Shown here: one piece after another, positions 34,472-43,119 of the stretch | How positions within the stretch are numbered: position 1 is the stretch's first letter | Layout of the letters: every line of letters starts with the position of its first letter | DNA from: Prevotella sp. | Lineage (GTDB): Bacteria; Bacteroidota; Bacteroidia; Bacteroidales; Muribaculaceae | Direction of reading: 5' to 3' | DNA length: 64,000 nucleotides | NCBI GenBank assembly: GCA_023662865.1 | Contig: JAMPIK010000002.1 | Span: 62,001 to 126,000, forward strand | The notes under the pieces: model-generated | Database searches by the model: none | What the model was told of the DNA's origin: nothing | What the model saw: the letters and a program-made list of their open reading frames with translations, nothing else | Made by a program: the position numbers and the translations under genes

Positions 34472-36315
34472 TGAAACCTCTGTATATTAGTATATTGGCA
34501 TTGGGCCTGGGCGTTGTTACACAATCAGCTCATGCTCAGGAACTCTCCGGTTCGCTAAGTGCCGTGGGAGACTATAAGGCTGAAATTCGTACTCATAACC
34601 GATTGAGCGGACTGCCGCAAAGGCTCAGCTTCAATGTGCCGGAAGGCTCACTTCCGTTGGCAATCGATGCACTTACCGTTTCAGATGAACCCCTGATACT
34701 GCGGCAAACTGCAGGCACGGCCATACGCAATTTGCCGAACCGCTATCGCGGCTACGCTTCGCTCCTCGCCGGCTCTTACCTTAACGCTTCGTTGAGCGCA
34801 GGCTATCGCTTCATCGACAATGATGAAACAATCTTCGGTGCTTGGCTTCAACATTCGTCTTCATCGCTGTACAGACCCGAAACCTCAAACCAGGAGGTTG
34901 AGGCTGACCGCCGCAAAATCTACGATGAGACAATCTGTGTGTACGGCTCGCATATTTTCCCCGGCAGCGGCACCCTCAATGCCGCCGTGGCTTACCGTCT
35001 GGGTTATTTCAACTATTTCAACAACGTGCTCACTCCTGTCGGCGAGCCGGTCAGGGCAAAAGGCCAAACGCTCAACGATTTCAAAATGAGTGCTTACTGG
35101 AAGAGTGTGCACCGTTCAAATTCTCTTTTCCTGAACGGTGAATTTTCCTATCGCTATTTCGGCTATCGCAGATTGTTCGCCCCTTATACCGATGCGTTTT
35201 ATGACATCAGGCCACCGCGTGAGAACACCCTCACGGTGGCTCTCACCCCCGGATATGATCTTGGAGAAAACGGCAATGTGAGTCTCAATCTGCGTTCGCA
35301 GACAATGTTTTACATTCACCCCCATACCGTCTCCGACATTGAGAACAATATCCCGTCGCCTTTCATTCCCGGTTTTAGCGAGATGCGTACTTACGGGCTG
35401 GTGTCTGTTGCTCCCGGATATTCATATACCCAAGACGGTCTGAGCTTGCATGCCGGAGTGAAAGCGGATTTGACATGGAATCCGGTAAGCCCTGACAAAT
35501 TCAAGACTTTCCATATAGCCCCGGATGTAGCTCTGAGCTATGCTGCCGGCAAAACCAACCTGTATCTGAATGTGGGTGGAGGCGTTACGCCCAATACTCT
35601 CGCCTCTCGTTCGGAGCTTGATATGTACCAATCTCCGGCTCTGCTCAACACCCTGCCTCAATACTCTCCGATAGATGCAACTCTCGGTGTGCGCTTAGGC
35701 TCATTCAGCGGTTTCAGTGCCGGTGTGCATGCCTCCTACGCAATTGCCGACAACACCCCGACATCAGGTTGGTATCCCTATTGGTATGCGAATATGCCGC
35801 TTATTGAGGGATATACATATACACCGCTCTCAACCCTTTCCCTTAAGGGCTTCAGTCTCGGCGCGGATGTGAAATATGCACTCGGCTCTCTGCTTGACGT
35901 CAACGGCGCGGTTTCGTATCAGCGCCAGAGCGGGAAGAACGGCTATTTCAATGGTATAGACCGCCCTCGTTGGATTATGGACGCATCTGCCGATATATAT
36001 CCGATTAAGGGTCTGTGCTTCGGTGTTTCATACCAATATCGCGGCGTGCGCAACATATATATGACAGACAACCTCGCTCCGATTAAAACTTACGCCCCGG
36101 ACCATAACTTTACCGACACTCCCGGCAAAGGCTCTCTCCTGAGCCATCGCCTGCCGGACGTCTATGACTTGGGTGTGCACGCTCGCTACACACTCATGCA
36201 GCGCTACACATTCTCCGTAGCCGTCGACAACATTTTAGGCTGCGACAACTCGTTCTCCCCGCTAATGCCCGAACCGGGTCTGACCGTTACCGGCGGCGTT
36301 TCCGTTCTCTTCTAA
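34468..36315 (+). CDS. Outer-membrane beta-barrel protein coupled to the TPR gene
   Basis: A 615-residue protein with signal peptide (residues 1-23, cut near AHAQ) and repeated amphipathic strands with many Tyr, Phe and Gly residues (for example LYLNVGGGVTPN, GVSYQYRGVRNIYM), ending in phenylalanine (GVSVLF), as expected of an outer-membrane barrel. It resembles the barrel part of TonB-dependent receptors but has no visible plug or carboxypeptidase-like domain, so active uptake is doubtful. Translationally coupled to the TPR gene by a 4-nt overlap. Function unassigned. Confidence 0.82.
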   Translation: MMKPLYISILALGLGVVTQSAHAQELSGSLSAVGDYKAEIRTHNRLSGLPQRLSFNVPEGSLPLAIDALTVSDEPLILRQTAGTAIRNLPNRYRGYASLLAGSYLNASLSAGYRFIDNDETIFGAWLQHSSSSLYRPETSNQEVEADRRKIYDETICVYGSHIFPGSGTLNAAVAYRLGYFNYFNNVLTPVGEPVRAKGQTLNDFKMSAYWKSVHRSNSLFLNGEFSYRYFGYRRLFAPYTDAFYDIRPPRENTLTVALTPGYDLGENGNVSLNLRSQTMFYIHPHTVSDIENNIPSPFIPGFSEMRTYGLVSVAPGYSYTQDGLSLHAGVKADLTWNPVSPDKFKTFHIAPDVALSYAAGKTNLYLNVGGGVTPNTLASRSELDMYQSPALLNTLPQYSPIDATLGVRLGSFSGFSAGVHASYAIADNTPTSGWYPYWYANMPLIEGYTYTPLSTLSLKGFSLGADVKYALGSLLDVNGAVSYQRQSGKNGYFNGIDRPRWIMDASADIYPIKGLCFGVSYQYRGVRNIYMTDNLAPIKTYAPDHNFTDTPGKGSLLSHRLPDVYDLGVHARYTLMQRYTFSVAVDNILGCDNSFSPLMPEPGLTVTGGVSVLF

Positions 36316-36344
36316 ACAAATTTTTTTTGAAGCGCGTTATAAAG

Positions 36345-36899
36345 ATGATGAGCAAGAAAAAACAAGAAAAGAATAAAGCTTCAGTATTGGCTTACCGTAG
36401 CGAGGAAGACCGCAGCTACGGTTTGGCCGGCATGACATTGGCTCTGGCTACACTTGACGCCATTGACAATGTGGTGCGTGTAAATATGGACTCCGAAGGT
36501 CCCATGGTGATTTTTTCAAACGAATTTTTCTGGGGCAGCTCACAAGCGGCTTCGGCAAAGGCACATTGGCACACCCTGATGCGCAACTTTCAGATTACCG
36601 CCTCGCTGGCACTGGCAAACGTGTTGTCCAGATGCCTGATTAGGGAGCGCGGTGCCGACCCCACATCCATGCTTGACGCTCTGCTCCCCGTGATTGTAGC
36701 CGAAGGCATGGAAATCTGTTCATTAGAAGAAGATGAAGTGCACCGTTTCTATGAGAATGCACTGATGCAAAGCCGTCGCACCTTCGGCAACCCGAGGCTT
36801 CACCCCTACGTAGACCGTTTAGCCGGAGTCTTAGCCGAGAAACGCACTCTCTCCGGCCGCGAAATAGCCGAAGAACTCCACGCCCTCCACATAATTTAA
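36345..36899 (+). CDS. Conserved hypothetical protein
   Basis: A 184-residue soluble protein with a lysine-rich N-terminus (MMSKKKQEKNK) and a mainly helical body; no signal peptide, membrane helix or known motif was recognised. Acidic stretch EICSLEEDEVHRFYENAL is near the middle-to-end. It starts 29 nt after the barrel gene and probably belongs to the same transcript. ATG 36345 (or the adjacent ATG 36348) was chosen; an in-frame TTG at 36327 is possible but unlikely. I cannot assign a function. Confidence 0.7.
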   Translation: MMSKKKQEKNKASVLAYRSEEDRSYGLAGMTLALATLDAIDNVVRVNMDSEGPMVIFSNEFFWGSSQAASAKAHWHTLMRNFQITASLALANVLSRCLIRERGADPTSMLDALLPVIVAEGMEICSLEEDEVHRFYENALMQSRRTFGNPRLHPYVDRLAGVLAEKRTLSGREIAEELHALHII

Positions 36900-36927
36900 T
36901 TATAAAACGACAAAAAATCGCAAAATA

Positions 36928-36959
36928 TTTGCGGGTGCCAAAAAAAAGTCGTAACTTTG
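36928..36959 (+). promoter_or_regulatory. Promoter of tRNA-Tyr
   Basis: TTTG (36928-36931), 20 nt, TAACTTTG (36952-36959), a full consensus match, ending 11 nt before the mature tRNA 5' end. Confidence 0.85.
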
Positions 36960-36970
36960 CACTCGCATTT

Positions 36971-37053
36971 GGGCGAATACCAGAGTGGCCAAATGGGGCA
37001 GACTGTAAATCTGCTGGTTTATACCTTCGGTGGTTCGAATCCATCTTCGCCCA
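36971..37053 (+). tRNA. tRNA-Tyr (anticodon GTA)
   Basis: An 83-nt class II tRNA. The acceptor stem GGGCGAA (36971-36977) pairs with TTCGCCC (37046-37052), with discriminator A at 37053. The anticodon stem-loop CAGACTGTAAATCTG holds GTA. A long variable arm follows, then the T arm with GGTTCGAATCC. CCA is not encoded. A promoter lies just upstream and a terminator just downstream, so it is a single-tRNA unit. Confidence 0.97.
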
Positions 37054-37054
37054 C

Positions 37055-37089
37055 AAGTCGGAACTGATTATTCAGCTCCGACTTTTTTA
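37055..37089 (+). terminator. Terminator of tRNA-Tyr
   Basis: AAGTCGGA (37055-37062) pairs with TCCGACTT (37077-37084), with an inner CTGA/TCAG extension, followed by a T6 tract. Confidence 0.88.
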
Positions 37090-37167
37090 TATAATTGAAT
37101 AACAGTTGGTTAGAATTCAAAAAAACGAAATATATAATTTTGTCTTATTTTCGCCGATTTTTTGTAT

Positions 37168-37175
37168 TATCTTTG
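37168..37175 (+). promoter_or_regulatory. -7-like box upstream of the lipoprotein at 37208
   Basis: TATCTTTG matches TAnnTTTG and lies 32 nt before the start codon. The nearest TTTG is about 25 nt upstream, longer than usual. Confidence 0.45.
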
Positions 37176-37207
37176 CACTCGGAAAATTCAATACAATACA
37201 TAAAAAT

Positions 37208-38776
37208 ATGATGAAAAAGATTGTACTTAAACTTGTCCTGTGTGTGGCGGTTATGCTTTGCGCCGCTTCCATGACATCTTGCAGCAAGAAAGACAAAAAG
37301 GCTCTCTTGGAATGTGTGCCGGCTAACACGGCCGGTCTGGCTTTTATGGATGCCTCTCAAATCTTAGATCAGCTCGGTATCAAGGCTGAAGACAATGACG
37401 TGAAATACGGCCCCGAAATCAAAGAATTCCTCGAAGAAATCGGTGCCGACAGAAAAGAAAAAGAAAATATCAAGGAAGCTCTCAACCTCGTTTGCCAAAC
37501 CGAAAAAACTGTAATGGCTTTTGAATATGACGAACTTATTTACCTCACTTTCTATGTAGACGACCAAAAGAAATTCATTGAGACTCTTGAAGAAATAGAT
37601 AAGCTTGGCCAGTCTTTCAGCGAAGAAAGCGGATATATGACCTCTGATGACATGGCTGTCAAAGACGATCAGGTTTGGTTCTGTTTCGATGTGAAAGAAG
37701 GAGAACAGGTAGTTGATCCCGAGGCTATTGACAAAATGCTCGACAGCAAGAAAAAATTCGTGGAGGAATATGACAAAATCACAGAGTCATTCCTCGCCGA
37801 AGATGTGTATTACGGTCTCTTTATCGACATAAATACTGTAAAAGGTTTTATCAACGGATACGATGCCGAGCGCTTCGCTATGGTTCAGAGCATGGCCTTT
37901 GACGATGCAAGCTACCTCGTGTGCACTGCAAAGCTTACAGACAACGGCGGTTCGTCTGAAATGCGCGTGCTTAACTCCAAAATGGAGGCTGCCAAGTTCA
38001 ATTTCCCACTCGCCAAGATTGACGCCAACAGCCTGAAATACATTGATGGCAGCGCCCCCGTTATCGCTGCCTTAGGCATTGACCCGGCAACTGTGAACAA
38101 GATTGTTGACCTCGGCGAGAAATACGGTTTATTCTCCGACTCTGACAAGATGATGCTCAATGCAATCTCCGAGCTCAAAGGAACAATAGCTCTGTCGTGG
38201 ACTGACGTTAACAACGCTGCTCTATCAATCAACTTCTCAAATCCCGAAGCTGCCAAACAAGCCGGTCAATTCATGGCTAACAATGCAGGCAACGACTTCC
38301 TCAAATTCAGCTATGCCGGAAACGCTTTGATAGCTCGCACTCCCGATGCACCGCTCACTTCCGGAGGCAAAGTCCCGGCGGCGCTGGTTGGTCAATATGC
38401 CGGTATATATGTAGACTACAGCAAGTATGCTTACGTCCCCGAAATCAAAACTTTGGGTATTGATAAAATGGGCACTATGTATGTAGTTATCGGCCCCGAC
38501 GGCGATGGTATCAAGCTCACTTCCGCATGGGAAGTCAAGAAGCCGGTGAAGGCAATGGTTCAGACAATGCTTCAATTCCAAAAGAATATGTATGACATTG
38601 ATCCCGATGAATTACTGTACTTGTTACCCGTTCCGCGCGGCGGATATGATGAAATTCCTGCCGATACAATGGCCTTCGAAGAAGAATATATGCTCGCCGA
38701 CTCTGCCGTAGTGTATGAGGAACCGGCGGTAGAAGTAGCTGCGGAAGAAGTGGCGACTGAAGTTGTAGGATATTAA
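37208..38776 (+). CDS. Lipoprotein, possibly DUF4836 family
   Basis: A 522-residue lipoprotein (lipobox MTSC, followed by a Ser-Lys-Lys-Asp tether). After the tether comes ALLECVPANTAGLAFMDASQILDQ in outline. This opening, asking for a residue pattern xxPANTxxLxxxD, resembles Bacteroidales DUF4836 proteins, but I am not certain. The body is mixed alpha/beta, and the C-terminal 40 residues are very acidic and Glu/Val-rich. The next two genes (ABC ATPase, permease) follow 22 nt later, so the lipoprotein may be part of that transport system. Start 37208 (or 37211) begins the signal peptide; the upstream in-frame start at 37106 lies before the promoter. Confidence 0.8.
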   Translation: MMKKIVLKLVLCVAVMLCAASMTSCSKKDKKALLECVPANTAGLAFMDASQILDQLGIKAEDNDVKYGPEIKEFLEEIGADRKEKENIKEALNLVCQTEKTVMAFEYDELIYLTFYVDDQKKFIETLEEIDKLGQSFSEESGYMTSDDMAVKDDQVWFCFDVKEGEQVVDPEAIDKMLDSKKKFVEEYDKITESFLAEDVYYGLFIDINTVKGFINGYDAERFAMVQSMAFDDASYLVCTAKLTDNGGSSEMRVLNSKMEAAKFNFPLAKIDANSLKYIDGSAPVIAALGIDPATVNKIVDLGEKYGLFSDSDKMMLNAISELKGTIALSWTDVNNAALSINFSNPEAAKQAGQFMANNAGNDFLKFSYAGNALIARTPDAPLTSGGKVPAALVGQYAGIYVDYSKYAYVPEIKTLGIDKMGTMYVVIGPDGDGIKLTSAWEVKKPVKAMVQTMLQFQKNMYDIDPDELLYLLPVPRGGYDEIPADTMAFEEEYMLADSAVVYEEPAVEVAAEEVATEVVGY

Positions 38777-38798
38777 TCATGCTATAAATCATATAATT

Positions 38799-39464
38799 AT
38801 GAACGCACCTCGCCCGAAGATTGACACCATCTCGTTGCAAAACACTCTGCCTCGGGTGTTTGCAAATGAGAAGATACCCGACTCGCAAGTCTGGCATTGC
38901 GATGTCAAATTCGAGCGAGGGCGTAATTATGTGATTGAAGCTCCCAGCGGCACCGGCAAATCAAGCTTATGCGCCTTTATCTATGGTAATCGCCGAGACT
39001 ACCTCGGCAATATCTTCTTTGACAATACAGACATTGCGGATATTAAACCGCAACGTTGGCAACTCCTGCGACGCGAAGCGCTCGCATATCTTCCTCAAGA
39101 ACTCGACTTGTTCCCGGAACTCACGGCCATGCAGAATATAATGCTGAAAGCTTCGCTGACTGATGCGGTGAGCCAAACTCAAGTCGAGGAATGGCTTCAT
39201 GAGTTGGGTATTGACTCTCGCTCTCACTTCCCGGTGGGTAAAATGTCAATAGGCCAACAACAGCGCGTTGCAATTATCAGATGCGTCTGTCAGCCTTTCT
39301 CTTTCTTACTCATCGATGAACCGGTGAGCCACTTGGATACCGAAAACAATACCCGGGCCGCGGCAATAATTCAGGCTGCCGCCAAGGCACAAGGTGCCGG
39401 CATCATAGCTACTTCCGTCGGTAATCGTATTGGTATAACCGTTGACTCACTGTTGCACTTATGA
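38799..39464 (+). CDS. ABC transporter ATP-binding protein (MacB/LolD-like)
   Basis: A 221-residue ATPase. Walker A is APSGTGKSS, the Q-loop region is AYLPQELDLFPELTA, the signature loop is the variant MSIGQQQRVAI, and Walker B is FLLIDEP with the D-loop SHLDTEN. The switch histidine usually found after the last strand (THD) is missing: the segment reads IIATSVGNRI. It overlaps the permease gene by 4 nt. FtsX-type permease partners suggest a mechanotransmission or lipoprotein-handling complex rather than an importer. Substrate unknown. Confidence 0.93.
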   Translation: MNAPRPKIDTISLQNTLPRVFANEKIPDSQVWHCDVKFERGRNYVIEAPSGTGKSSLCAFIYGNRRDYLGNIFFDNTDIADIKPQRWQLLRREALAYLPQELDLFPELTAMQNIMLKASLTDAVSQTQVEEWLHELGIDSRSHFPVGKMSIGQQQRVAIIRCVCQPFSFLLIDEPVSHLDTENNTRAAAIIQAAAKAQGAGIIATSVGNRIGITVDSLLHL

Positions 39465-40651
39465 AAAAATTGATACGCAAACTCCTGTATAAAAATCTGT
39501 CAAAAGCCCAGCTTTTGGGATTTATACTTTCCAACTTTGCAGGACTGGCAATAGTGATACTCGGTCTCCAGTTTTGGGAAGATGCGCGCCCGATTTGGGA
39601 AGACGAGGACAGCTTCATTCGCAAAGACTACCTCGTAATTAACAAGAAAGTCAACGCTTCAAACACTCTTGGCGAAACTACCGGATTTACTGCCGAACAG
39701 ATTGCCGAAATCGAACAACAGCCTTGGACTCGCAAGGTAGGGCGCTTTACCGCAGCCGACTATCGGCTCTCCGCCTCGCTTATAAGCGGTGGCCGGGGAA
39801 TGTCCACCTCCCTCTTTTTCGAGGCTATACCCGATGAATTTATTGATGTCAAGGGCAGAGGCTGGGATTTTACTCCCGGCGATGAAACAGTGCCAATCAT
39901 TATAAGCAAAGATTATCTAAGCTTGTACAACTTCGGATTTGCCGGCACTGTGGGTATGACCCAGCTCTCCGAACAGACAATATCCTCTGTACCGATGAAT
40001 ATTGAAATCCGCCCGGATAACGGCCGGCCCGACACCCGGCTCTCCGGCCGCATTGTCGGCTTCTCCAATCGTCTGAACACAATCATTGTGCCGCAGTCTT
40101 TCATGGACTGGAGCAACTCCGAGTTCTCCACTCATGAGAGTCTCCCGGCTCCCTCCCGACTTATTATCGATGTAAGTTCGCCCGGCGATGTGCGCATTGC
40201 CGAGTTTATGAAAGCGCATGACTACGAAATTGCGGGCGACAAGGCCGGCTCCACAGCCGCATACCTCGTAAACGTGATTACCGGAGTGGCTCTCGGAGTC
40301 GGTGCGCTAATCACCCTCTTGTCTTTCTTTATTTTGGTATTATCCATCAGTCTGCTGATGCAGAAAAACCGTGCCAAAATACACTCGCTCATAATGCAAG
40401 GCGTAGACCTCGGCGTTATCAGCGGAGTCTATACTCGCCTTGTGGTGCTGATTAATCTGTTGGCATGGCTGTTGGCCTCCGCGGCTATGTTATTTTTCCG
40501 AGACACATACCTCGGCTCCATACGCGGTATGGGCGCACGCGAAGCAAGCCCTTGGCTCGCTCTCGCCGTTGGCCTCATTCTCACTGTTGTAATGACCATG
40601 CTCAATGCCTTGTTCATCAATAGAAAAGTAAAACGCGCCTTCTTGAATTAA
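39461..40651 (+). CDS. ABC transporter permease, FtsX/MacB-like
   Basis: A 396-residue inner-membrane protein with one N-terminal helix (about 18-36), a large periplasmic domain (about 40-260), and three C-terminal helices (about 270-300, 325-345 and 365-385), the topology of FtsX/MacB/LolC permeases. It partners the ATPase encoded just upstream (4-nt overlap). The last codons are part of a hairpin (40631-40660) that includes the stop codon. Possible roles include lipoprotein release or export of a surface molecule. Confidence 0.9.
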   Translation: MKKLIRKLLYKNLSKAQLLGFILSNFAGLAIVILGLQFWEDARPIWEDEDSFIRKDYLVINKKVNASNTLGETTGFTAEQIAEIEQQPWTRKVGRFTAADYRLSASLISGGRGMSTSLFFEAIPDEFIDVKGRGWDFTPGDETVPIIISKDYLSLYNFGFAGTVGMTQLSEQTISSVPMNIEIRPDNGRPDTRLSGRIVGFSNRLNTIIVPQSFMDWSNSEFSTHESLPAPSRLIIDVSSPGDVRIAEFMKAHDYEIAGDKAGSTAAYLVNVITGVALGVGALITLLSFFILVLSISLLMQKNRAKIHSLIMQGVDLGVISGVYTRLVVLINLLAWLLASAAMLFFRDTYLGSIRGMGAREASPWLALAVGLILTVVMTMLNALFINRKVKRAFLN

Positions 40652-40660
40652 GGCGCGTTT
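40631..40660 (+). terminator. Hairpin overlapping the permease stop codon
   Basis: AAACGCGCCTT (40631-40641) pairs with AAGGCGCGTTT (40650-40660), 11 bp with an 8-nt loop. The stop codon TAA (40649-40651) lies inside. There is no T tract after it, so it may protect the mRNA end rather than terminate. Confidence 0.6.
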
Positions 40661-40689
40661 GAAATTGCGGTTTTGAGGATTAATCCTGA

Positions 40690-41250
40690 TTAATCTTTCT
40701 CCCAAATATAGTCTTTCACCTCTGCATTGAAGTTATACGCACGCGCAAGGATAAACAGGAAGTCCGAAAGCCTGTTTATATACTTGATTACGCTTGGACT
40801 CACATAGCTTTCCTTACTCAAACCGATGATGTGTCTCTCGGCGCGGCGACATACCGTGCGAGCCACATGAGCTTGAGCAGCTCCAACAGTTCCTCCGGGC
40901 AATATAAACGCATTGGCCTTGGGTACTTCTGCATCAAGAGCGTCAATACCCTCTTCAAGATCTTTAATATCCTCCGCTGTAAGACCTTGCGGTTCCGGTT
41001 TTGTGCCCGGAGCGGGTTGAGTGGCCAAATATGCGCCCACATTAAACAGCTTGTTCTGAATATGTCTGATTTGCGCCTGAACGGCAATTGAAGAATCAGC
41101 CAAAGCAAGCAGCAGACCCAACTGACTCGACAACTCATCAATTGTGCCGTATGCCTCCAACCGAATATCGTCCTTGGCAATGCGTGTACCACCTACTAAT
41201 GAGGTTGTCCCGGCATCTCCCGTGCCGGTATACAATTTACTCTTTTCCAT
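40690..41250 (-). CDS. Cob(I)alamin adenosyltransferase, PduO type
   Basis: A 186-residue cytoplasmic enzyme that transfers the adenosyl group of ATP to reduced cobalamin, making adenosylcobalamin for enzymes such as methylmalonyl-CoA mutase. Family features: start KLYTGTGDAGTTSLVGGTR (ATP binding), AYGTIDELSSQLG, FILPGGTVGAAQAHVARTVCRRAER in outline, and YINRLSDFLFILARAYN. All catalytic segments are in place and the length is normal. It is transcribed opposite to both neighbours, and no cobalamin riboswitch was seen upstream. Confidence 0.96.
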   Translation of the reverse strand: MEKSKLYTGTGDAGTTSLVGGTRIAKDDIRLEAYGTIDELSSQLGLLLALADSSIAVQAQIRHIQNKLFNVGAYLATQPAPGTKPEPQGLTAEDIKDLEEGIDALDAEVPKANAFILPGGTVGAAQAHVARTVCRRAERHIIGLSKESYVSPSVIKYINRLSDFLFILARAYNFNAEVKDYIWEKD

Positions 41251-41304
41251 AATTTACGTTTTGGTTTCTGCTTTTATAACGAGATAAGTCTGTATAAAGT
41301 TTCA

Positions 41305-41336
41305 TTTGCGAGGATATTATTTTTTTTGTAATTTTG
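41305..41336 (+). promoter_or_regulatory. Promoter of dnaX, implying a leaderless mRNA
   Basis: TTTG (41305-41308), 20 nt, TAATTTTG (41329-41336), full consensus. Only GCGGT-type bases (41337-41340) separate the -7 box from the ATG at 41341, so transcription should start at or within a few bases of the start codon. Confidence 0.8.
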
Positions 41337-41340
41337 CGGT

Positions 41341-43092
41341 ATGAGTACCCCTTATATAGTATCTGCGCGTAAGTACAGACCCTCTACCTTTCATAGTGTT
41401 GTGGGGCAGCCGGCTCTTACCCTCACTCTGAAAAATGCAATTGAGAGTGACCGGCTTGCGCAAGCCTACCTTTTCTGCGGCCCGCGCGGTGTAGGCAAAA
41501 CTTCCTGCGCCCGTATCTTTGCCAAGACGATTAACTGCGAGCATCGCACCCCGGAGGGCGAGGCTTGCAATGAGTGTGAGAGTTGCCGCGCTTTCAACGA
41601 AGGCAGAAGTATCAATGTTGTGGAGTTGGATGCCGCTTCCAACAACAGTGTAGACAATATCCGCAATCTCAATGACCAGGTGAGAGTGCCGCCACAGTCC
41701 GGCCGTTACCGCGTGTTTATCATCGATGAGGTGCATATGCTCTCCACCGGTGCGTTCAACGCTTTCCTCAAGACACTCGAAGAGCCCCCCTCGTATGTGA
41801 TTTTTATTCTTGCCACAACCGAGAAGCATAAGGTAATACCTACTATCCTGTCTCGCTGCCAGATTTACGACTTCAATCGTATAGGAGTAAACGACATTGC
41901 CGGGCATTTGGCATATGTGGCGAAGCAAGAGGGTATCAGTGCCGAGCCGTCTGCGCTCGGTGTAATAGCACGCAAGGCCGACGGTGCCATGCGTGACGCC
42001 CTTTCCATATTTGACCAGGTGTCGGCCTCCACGCGAGGCAATATCACATATCAAGGCACGATTGACAACCTCAATGTTCTGGACTATGAATTCTATTTCC
42101 GACTTGTAGACGCATTCCTGAAAGGAGATGTGCCAACGGCTCTCTTGATTTATAAAGAGGTGAGAGACAAGGGCTTTGATTCACTCTCCTTTGTCGGAGG
42201 TTTGGCTAATCATCTGCGCGAACTGACAGTGGCTATGGTGCCGCAGACGTTGCCGCTCTTGGAGGTAAGTGCCGATGTGGCCGAGCGTTACAAGCAGCAG
42301 GCTTCGCAGATTAAACCGCGATGGGCTTACAATGCCATGGAGATTGTAAACAGTTGTGACATGAATTTCCGCACGGCCGGCAATAAGCAATTCCATGTAG
42401 AACTGACGCTTATACGCTTGTGTCAACTGTCGGACCCTACCGGCGCGACGGACAGTAAGGGCACCCCGTCGCGTAACGCTCTCCACCAGCCCACCGCCTC
42501 CTCCGCTCCGGCTCAGCCACCGGCAACGCCGACTCCTACTTCGGCGGATTCAACGCCGGCGGCTTCTCCGGCTTTGCATACGCCCAAGCTCGCCGTGTCT
42601 CCCGTTGCGGCCAAAAGCCGATTGCGAACCGACGGTATATCAATCTCCAACCTCACGTCCGCACCAAAGGGTTCTGTTGCCGCGGAACCCTCTCCGGCAA
42701 ACGCTCCTGCGTTGACGCCCTCACAAGGTGTGTCCTCACTTGACAATGTTCTCAAAGGGTGGGATTCTTTCTGCTCCGCACACCGGGATATGCGTTTGCT
42801 GTGTACAATAATGAAAGAGAGCCGCCCGGCGGCAACCGGCTCTCCCTCAACATATGAGGTGGCAGTGTTAAATCAAGGGCAGGCCGCCGAGTTCAATAAG
42901 GAACTTGATTCGCTTGTGCCGTACTTGAGAGAGTACACCGGTGACAACGCCCTGTCCCTAAGGGTGGTAATCGCAGAAAAAGCCGAACGGAAACCAATGT
43001 TAACTCCGCGCGAAGCCTTCGCCAATATGCTTAACGCACACGAAAAAATGCGCAGCATATTAAGCGAACTCGGAGGCGTACTCGCAGATTGA
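41341..43092 (+). CDS. dnaX: DNA polymerase III subunit gamma/tau
   Basis: A 583-residue clamp-loader ATPase that loads the beta clamp and bridges polymerase and helicase. The N-terminus SARKYRPSTFHSVVGQ is conserved. Walker A GPRGVGKT (47-54), zinc module Cys66, Cys76, Cys79 and Cys82, Walker B FIIDEVH (126-132) and the SRC motif (171-173) are present. Domain III follows to about 365. A Pro/Ala/Ser-rich linker (about 370-470) leads to a short C-terminal tau-like domain. The promoter ends 4 nt before the ATG, so the mRNA is probably leaderless. No slippery A-run with frameshift stimulators was seen for a separate gamma form. hemW follows 27 nt later. Confidence 0.97.
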   Translation: MSTPYIVSARKYRPSTFHSVVGQPALTLTLKNAIESDRLAQAYLFCGPRGVGKTSCARIFAKTINCEHRTPEGEACNECESCRAFNEGRSINVVELDAASNNSVDNIRNLNDQVRVPPQSGRYRVFIIDEVHMLSTGAFNAFLKTLEEPPSYVIFILATTEKHKVIPTILSRCQIYDFNRIGVNDIAGHLAYVAKQEGISAEPSALGVIARKADGAMRDALSIFDQVSASTRGNITYQGTIDNLNVLDYEFYFRLVDAFLKGDVPTALLIYKEVRDKGFDSLSFVGGLANHLRELTVAMVPQTLPLLEVSADVAERYKQQASQIKPRWAYNAMEIVNSCDMNFRTAGNKQFHVELTLIRLCQLSDPTGATDSKGTPSRNALHQPTASSAPAQPPATPTPTSADSTPAASPALHTPKLAVSPVAAKSRLRTDGISISNLTSAPKGSVAAEPSPANAPALTPSQGVSSLDNVLKGWDSFCSAHRDMRLLCTIMKESRPAATGSPSTYEVAVLNQGQAAEFNKELDSLVPYLREYTGDNALSLRVVIAEKAERKPMLTPREAFANMLNAHEKMRSILSELGGVLAD

Positions 43093-43119
43093 CTTGTCAT
43101 AGTCACAATCTAAAATAAT

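Noticed and set aside
40690..41340. Cobalamin riboswitch upstream of the adenosyltransferase
   Set aside because: No B12-box or the conserved riboswitch core was found in the 90-bp upstream region.
41317..42054. A 245-codon open frame antisense to dnaX
   Set aside because: It lies entirely opposite the conserved ATPase domain of dnaX and shows no family features.
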